Position numbers and translations under genes: made by a program
The notes under the pieces: generated by a model
The model's database searches: none
What the model was told of the DNA's origin: nothing
What the model saw: the letters and a program-made list of their open reading frames with translations, nothing else
DNA from: Paenibacillus beijingensis
GTDB lineage: Bacteria; Bacillota; Bacilli; Paenibacillales; Paenibacillaceae
Length of the DNA stretch: 64,000 bases
Direction: 5' to 3'
Assembly (NCBI RefSeq): GCF_000961095.1
Contig: NZ_CP011058.1
Location: 5,286,001 to 5,350,000 of the forward strand
Shown: piece after piece, positions 60,141 to 64,000 of the stretch
How positions within the stretch are numbered: position 1 is the stretch's first letter
How the letters are laid out: the number at the start of each line of letters is the position of its first letter

Positions 60141-60926
60141 TTATTGGAGCAGCGGAATCAACTGTTCCAGATGGGAGATTTCATGATCGGGCACAATGTC
60201 GTCATTGCGCGTTTTGCCGTCGCGGTTGACCCATACCGAAGTCATCCCGATCGTGTTGGCGCCGAGAATATCGGTCGTCAGCTTATCGCCGACCATAATG
60301 CCGTCCTCCGGCTCGATTCCGAGCCGCTCGAGCGCGTGCCGGAAGATGGAAGCCGCCGGCTTGCCTTCCCCGAACTCGCCGGAGATGATGATTTCGTCGA
60401 AGTAAGGCGCCAGCTCTGGCACTCCGGCCAGCTTCTCCTTTTGCAAATCGGGCGATCCGTTCGTCAGCAGCAGCAGCTTATATTTGCCCTTGAGCGCGTC
60501 CAGCAGACGGAACGTCTCCTCATAAACGATCGGTCTGCTGCGGCGCTCCGCCGGGAACATTTCGGCAAGCTCAGCACCGAGAGCTTCATCGTCGACGCCG
60601 AGCGACTTGAGACCTTTGGTCCAGGAGTCTTTGCGGTAACCGGGCGCGAGCGCTTCAAGCTGACGGAACGACGGATGGTCTCCGGCCCGGAACAGGGCCC
60701 ACAATCCTTCAAACGGGTTAATGCCGATCATTTTCGTAAACGCAAACGTTTCATACGATTCATACAGCTTGCGGGCTTCGCTGCGAACCGCTTCTTCCAG
60801 CTTGAGATAAGGAATGGCTGTCTTTTCTTCCGCATATTTGCATGTCGCCTCAAAAGCTTCTTTTACGCTTCGCTCATCCCAGAGCAGTGTATCGTCCAAA
60901 TCAAACAGAACCGCTTTTTTCGCCAT
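60141..60926 (-). CDS. HAD-family hydrolase (YjjG-like phosphatase)
   Basis: A 261-aa phosphatase. Motif I LFDLDDTLLWDE (residues 7-18), motif II LLLTNGSP, motif III/IV GEGKPAASIFRHALERLGIEPEDGIMVGDKLTTDILGANTIG. The cap and size resemble the YjjG nucleotidase and related pyrophosphatases. The ATG at 60924-60926 is taken; GGAG lies about 12 nt upstream, which is long. The substrate is unknown. Confidence 0.85.
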   Translation of the reverse strand: MAKKAVLFDLDDTLLWDERSVKEAFEATCKYAEEKTAIPYLKLEEAVRSEARKLYESYETFAFTKMIGINPFEGLWALFRAGDHPSFRQLEALAPGYRKDSWTKGLKSLGVDDEALGAELAEMFPAERRSRPIVYEETFRLLDALKGKYKLLLLTNGSPDLQKEKLAGVPELAPYFDEIIISGEFGEGKPAASIFRHALERLGIEPEDGIMVGDKLTTDILGANTIGMTSVWVNRDGKTRNDDIVPDHEISHLEQLIPLLQ

Positions 60927-60960
60927 TGCCGTTTCTCGCTCCATACGTTGTAATTTTTAG

Positions 60961-61461
60961 TTATCTTTCTTCAAACGTGATGTTATGCAGCTTTGCAAAG
61001 CTGCTCAGACGCTCTTTCATCTCATCGACGGGATAACGGTACAGCAGCCGCGAGAAGACCCAATTGGCCCCTTTAACCGGCTGGATGACAACATACCCCG
61101 GCTGTACCGAAATCGCTTTAATGTTTGCCGGCTGCAGACGGCGGTCTCCGAACATTCGGCGGGTCTGCACATAATCGGCGCCGACGGCCAGATAAGGCCT
61201 GCGCAAATAGAACATCAGCGCCAGCAGCAAATAAAGGCCGATCGTCGTCCAGGTCGTTCCCACGTTTTGTGTCGAGCCCGTAGATAAAAAGGCATAGACA
61301 GCAATGATCAGCAGGAGCACGATCGGAAAAATGTAGTTTCGGCCGCGAAAGCGGTCTACTTTTTCAGAATCGGGAACAAGCTGCCCCAGACCCTGTTTCT
61401 TTCTTTTTTGATTCATTTGCGCCGTATTGCGGCGCACCTTGCGTTCCCACGATCGTGACAA
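60961..61461 (-). CDS. Conserved membrane protein, 166 aa
   Basis: A basic N-terminal cytosolic tail (SRSWERKVRRNTAQMNQKRKKQGLG), two close membrane segments (about 43-60 and 71-86) and a C-terminal globular region (about 90-166, LAVGADYVQTRRMFGDRRLQPANIKAISV), which could be a small PH-like domain. TTG start at 61459-61461 behind GGAGG. It precedes the HAD gene on the same strand by 34 bp, so cotranscription is likely. Function unknown. Confidence 0.75.
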   Translation of the reverse strand: MSRSWERKVRRNTAQMNQKRKKQGLGQLVPDSEKVDRFRGRNYIFPIVLLLIIAVYAFLSTGSTQNVGTTWTTIGLYLLLALMFYLRRPYLAVGADYVQTRRMFGDRRLQPANIKAISVQPGYVVIQPVKGANWVFSRLLYRYPVDEMKERLSSFAKLHNITFEER

Positions 61462-61513
61462 CCGGGTTTCCTCCCTAATAAATGTGGTTGATTGCAGCCG
61501 TTAACGGCGTTAA

Positions 61514-62500
61514 CTAAATCGAGCGTCTGAACTTCTCCAGAAACCGCTGCGGATATTCGACCGGCAGGGCGCTTGCAGCGTCAAGCTTGTCCCATACTTC
61601 CTGCGGCATTTCCCAGCCGGCCGCTCCGATATTGTCTTCGAATTGGGCCATCGTGCTTGCGCCGAATATCGGTGACGTAATGCCCGGCCGCTGAATGAGC
61701 CAGCGGAGCGCAATTTGCGCGGGCGTACGTTCCAGCTCGGCAGCCGCGCCTTGGACAGCGTCTAAAATGCTGAAATTTTTCTCTGTCGCCCGCAGCGGCC
61801 ACGAGCTCTCGCCAACTTTACCGGCCAAGCGTCCCGATTCCGGCTCCTCCCTGCCGTACCGGCCGGTCAGAAACCCGCCGCCGAGCGGAGCCCACGGAAT
61901 AACGCCTACGTTTTCTTCCAGACAAAGCGGCATTACTTCCCGATCCATTTCCCTGCTGACGAGACTGTATTGGGGCTGAATCGAAATAAAGCGGGACAAC
62001 CCTTTGAAATCGCTAAGGCCGAGCGCTTTCATCAGCTGCCATGCCAAAAAGTTGGAGCACCCGACATAGCGCACTTTTCCGGACGAAACCAGATCGTCGA
62101 GCGCGCGCAGCGTTTCTTCGATCGGAGTTGCATAATCCCAGACATGCACCTGATAGAGGTCGATATAATCGGTCGCCAATCGATTCAAACTCGCCTCGAC
62201 GCTTTCCATAATATGTTTGCGGGAAAGTCCGGCTCCATTCACATGGTCTTCGACCTGCATCCGTACTTTCGTGGCAAGCACATATTCCGACCGGCGGCCA
62301 TTGATCGCCTTGCCGACGATTTCCTCCGAGCGGCCATTCACATAAACGTTGGCGGTATCGAGAAAATTACCGCCAAGCGATTGAAACGTATGAATCATTT
62401 CGATTGATTCCGCTTCACTCGTCGTGTTTCCGAATGTCATCGTACCCAAACATAATTCCGACACCGCAAGCCCGCTGCGGCCAAGCAGCCGATACTTCAT
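61514..62500 (-). CDS. Aldo/keto reductase
   Basis: A 328-aa AKR TIM barrel. Signatures: GTMTFG near residues 19-24, FLDTANVYVNGRSEEIVGKAI (catalytic Asp and Tyr), VLATKVRM (Lys), and YIDLYQVHVWD (His-like position), plus ALRWLIQRPGITSPIFGASTMAQFEDNI for NADPH. It resembles the YcsN/IolS-type general aldehyde reductases. It reduces carbonyls with NADPH; substrate unknown. The ATG is internal to a clean frame. Monocistronic. Confidence 0.92.
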   Translation of the reverse strand: MKYRLLGRSGLAVSELCLGTMTFGNTTSEAESIEMIHTFQSLGGNFLDTANVYVNGRSEEIVGKAINGRRSEYVLATKVRMQVEDHVNGAGLSRKHIMESVEASLNRLATDYIDLYQVHVWDYATPIEETLRALDDLVSSGKVRYVGCSNFLAWQLMKALGLSDFKGLSRFISIQPQYSLVSREMDREVMPLCLEENVGVIPWAPLGGGFLTGRYGREEPESGRLAGKVGESSWPLRATEKNFSILDAVQGAAAELERTPAQIALRWLIQRPGITSPIFGASTMAQFEDNIGAAGWEMPQEVWDKLDAASALPVEYPQRFLEKFRRSI

Positions 62501-62663
62501 TCCTCTCTACCTCCCGGCCTGAATATGTATCATCCAAGCGAGCGGTGATCGACGGCCGGTTCAGACCGTATTTCGCTCGCAATATCAGCCCGCTTGAATG
62601 GTTACGAATCGAATCGCACCTCAATATGTGATAATAGCGCTGTGTTTACTTTGCTCCGTAACG

Positions 62664-62858
62664 TTAATGCTTGGTTGATTCGTCTTCGTCTTCCGCCCAC
62701 TTAATTGTATTAAGCTGGTTGCGGAAATTACGCTTGAAATTGTCCAAATAAAGACGGCGAAGATCATCCCGCTCTTTCAGCTCATCGGAATCGAGACCTA
62801 CTGCTTTGTTTTTGCGGGAGAGCTCGTTAATACGGGCAATAAGCGTGTCAATATCCAA
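62664..62858 (-). CDS. DUF896 (YnzC-like) protein
   Basis: A 64-aa helical protein: LDIDTLIARINELSRKNKAVGL, then DELKERDDLRRLYLDNFKRNFRNQL, the two-helix DUF896 pattern. In B. subtilis YnzC is encoded with yneA and yneB and is LexA-controlled; its role is unclear. Here it lies downstream of the YneA-like gene but past a terminator, and no yneB is present. The TTG at 62856-62858 is set by AGGAGG 8 nt upstream rather than an ATG nine codons earlier. Confidence 0.85.
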   Translation of the reverse strand: MDIDTLIARINELSRKNKAVGLDSDELKERDDLRRLYLDNFKRNFRNQLNTIKWAEDEDESTKH

Positions 62859-62928
62859 TCTGTTATCCTCCTGTTCAAGACTCATTCCTTTACTTTGACA
62901 TTACAGCAGCACCCTTGTCAAGAAAGCC

Positions 62929-62960
62929 AAAAAGAAGCCGTCCGTTTCCCGGGCGGCTTT
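62929..62960 (-). terminator. Rho-independent terminator after the YneA-like gene
   Basis: Minus strand: AAGCCGCCCG / CGGACGGCTT with one wobble pair and a short loop, then CTTTTTGG. It separates the LysM gene from the DUF896 gene. Confidence 0.8.
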
Positions 62961-63007
62961 GCACAGCGGCAATGAAATGCCAAAAATCATTCTTGTAGAA
63001 AAAATCA

Positions 63008-63370
63008 TCAGTTTCGAGGCACAATAATCTGTTGTCCGGGCTCGATAACGGAGTTCTTCAAGCCGTTGCGTTCCTTGATTTTGAATATAATTTCCTGTAT
63101 TCCGCCGTCAAGTCCGCTGTCTTTGGCTATCGACCACAGCGTATCTCCGGCTGTCACCACAACAATCTGTTCACCTGGCAAGGCCGGGTCAGGCTTTACC
63201 CCCTGGGCATCGATTCGGACAAGCGTAACGGACAACAATAGTAAGAAAAACAGGGCGGCTGCGATAAACGAGAGAAGACGCAAGCGGATTTTACGTGCAT
63301 TGGATTTGGCGGGGTTATGATAACGTTTATGGGACTGAATCCCCTTACTGTTGATGGACATCACGAACAT
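63008..63370 (-). CDS. yneA: YneA-like LysM cell-division suppressor
   Basis: A 120-aa protein with a basic N-terminus, one membrane helix (about 30-50, LLSFIAAALFFLLLLSVTLV) and a C-terminal LysM domain (about 68-118, IVVVTAGDTLWSIAKDSGLDGGIQEIIFKIKERNGLKNSVIEPGQQIIVP). YneA delays division during the SOS response and is secreted or membrane-held. The gene is divergent from lexA, as in Bacillus, and shares its SOS operator region. The start ATG at 63368-63370 follows GGGAG. Confidence 0.88.
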   Translation of the reverse strand: MFVMSINSKGIQSHKRYHNPAKSNARKIRLRLLSFIAAALFFLLLLSVTLVRIDAQGVKPDPALPGEQIVVVTAGDTLWSIAKDSGLDGGIQEIIFKIKERNGLKNSVIEPGQQIIVPRN

Positions 63371-63383
63371 GAGCACCACTCCC

Positions 63384-63528
63384 AAACATTTGTTCTGTCT
63401 TTGTTGTTCTGATCATAACACGAACATTTGTTTGTCGTCAATCACTTTTAGAACATTTGTTCCCGGCTAAATGCGAACCTCTGTTTCTCGAACTTATGTT
63501 TGTACGAACTCCGGTTCTATGGTATAAT
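63384..63528. promoter_or_regulatory. Divergent lexA-yneA control region with six LexA-type boxes
   Basis: Box cores GAAC-N4-GTTC: 63384-63395 (one mismatch), 63422-63433 (one mismatch), 63451-63462 (perfect), 63475-63486 (one mismatch), 63490-63501 (one mismatch), 63506-63517 (perfect). lexA promoter: -35 TTGTAC (63500-63505), 17 bp, -10 TATAAT (63523-63528), with the last box filling the spacer. yneA promoter on the minus strand: -35 TTGACG (63436-63441), 18 bp, -10 TATGAT (63412-63417), with the second box in its spacer. Confidence 0.9.
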
Positions 63529-63559
63529 TTTGTGCAAATACATTAATGGAGTGATTCAG

Positions 63560-64000
63560 GTGTCGAAAATTTCCAACCGTCAGCAAGCCATTCTTGATTT
63601 CATCAAGAATGAAGTCCGCGACAAGGGCTATCCCCCTTCGGTACGTGAAATCGGCGAAGCGGTCGGCCTCGCCTCCAGCTCCACGGTTCACGGTCACTTG
63701 GACAGACTGGAGAAGAAAGGAATGATTCGCCGCGACCCTACCAAGCCGCGGGCGATCGAAATATTGGGTCAGGAATCCGAAGTCGTTGATTTTCCACTGG
63801 CGGTAACCAAAATCCCCGTTGTCGGCAAAGTAACGGCCGGCATACCGATCACCGCAACGGAAAACATCGAAGAATACTTTCCGCTGCCGGCACATTATGT
63901 CGGAGATCACGACGTATTCATGCTGAATGTTATCGGCGAGAGCATGATCGAAGCCGGCATACATAACGGGGATTACGTTATTGTGCGCCAGCAGGCGACA
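63560..64000 (+). CDS. lexA: LexA repressor, C-terminus beyond the window
   Basis: SOS repressor, 147 residues visible. The N-terminal winged helix has SKISNRQQAILDFIKNEVRDKGYPPSVREIGEAVGLASSSTVHGHL. The self-cleavage site is an Ala-Gly pair in KVTAGIP (about residues 94-100), followed by the catalytic Ser in VIGESMIEAGI; the partner Lys lies beyond the edge. The GTG start at 63560-63562 has GGAG at 63548-63551. RecA filaments trigger its autocleavage, relieving repression at boxes such as those listed upstream and at 6166, 12760, 12788 and 54532. Open at the right edge. Confidence 0.95.
   Translation, partial: MSKISNRQQAILDFIKNEVRDKGYPPSVREIGEAVGLASSSTVHGHLDRLEKKGMIRRDPTKPRAIEILGQESEVVDFPLAVTKIPVVGKVTAGIPITATENIEEYFPLPAHYVGDHDVFMLNVIGESMIEAGIHNGDYVIVRQQAT

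Overview
The window looks like a chromosomal segment of an endospore-forming Firmicute of the Paenibacillaceae (Paenibacillus-like). The reasons are: a moderately GC-rich genome with strong GGAGG-type ribosome binding sites and many GTG/TTG starts; a tricistronic gerKA-gerKB-gerKC germination receptor locus followed by a CLC_0170-type small membrane protein; a YpdA-type bacillithiol disulfide reductase; and Bacillus-type LexA boxes (CGAAC-N4-GTTCG). No rRNA, tRNA, CRISPR array, prophage or insertion sequence was seen.

Layout. 1-8 kb: a truncated GAF histidine kinase, xerS, a luciferase-like monooxygenase, ypdA, a VOC protein, a PNPOx-like protein, a decayed GyrI/GNAT chimera and a pentapeptide-repeat protein. 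8-14 kb: a racemase-like protein, an SDR/MOSC pair, a DUF3298-type protein, a lone phosphonate-type ABC ATPase, a LexA-controlled 72-aa ORF, a 45-aa gene with a sporulation-like promoter, and a HAD hydrolase. 14-18.5 kb: the germination receptor operon. 18.8-22.8 kb: topB and a membrane-anchored glucosaminidase-like protein. 23-31.4 kb: gltD, folA-thyA, and the pdhABCD pyruvate dehydrogenase operon. 31.6-45.8 kb: esterase, LMW-PTP, TRIC-type channel, frameshifted thiN, a heterodimeric ABC exporter pair, an MBL hydrolase, an NlpC/P60 hydrolase, a two-component system, an ABC-F ATPase and a Ser/Thr kinase fused to a ParA/MinD-like region. 46-54.6 kb: a tightly packed eight-gene operon beginning with mrfA-mrfB and including Fpg/MutM-like and Nfo-like repair enzymes. 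54.7-62.5 kb: rnz, metH, mtnD, a HAD phosphatase, a membrane protein and an aldo/keto reductase. 62.6-64 kb: a DUF896 protein, a YneA-like LysM protein, and divergent lexA (cut by the right edge).

The most interesting theme is an SOS regulon laid out around lexA. Apart from the expected lexA/yneA control region (six box-like sites), LexA-type boxes sit inside the promoters of three further units: a VOC (glyoxalase/bleomycin-resistance fold) gene, an unrecognised 72-aa ORF with two boxes, and the mrfAB-fpg-nfo-type repair operon. In all three the box overlaps or lies between plausible -35 and -10 elements. If real, this links mitomycin-type crosslink repair, base excision repair, a receiver-like cyclic-phosphate protein and an RNA methyltransferase under one damage response.

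Two otherwise ordinary genes (gerKC, thiN) carry single-base frameshifts in homopolymer runs, which may be sequencing errors rather than decay. The GyrI/GNAT locus is a genuine mosaic remnant. Limits: all calls come from reading motifs and translations; no database search or alignment was run, and start codons were chosen from Shine-Dalgarno spacing.
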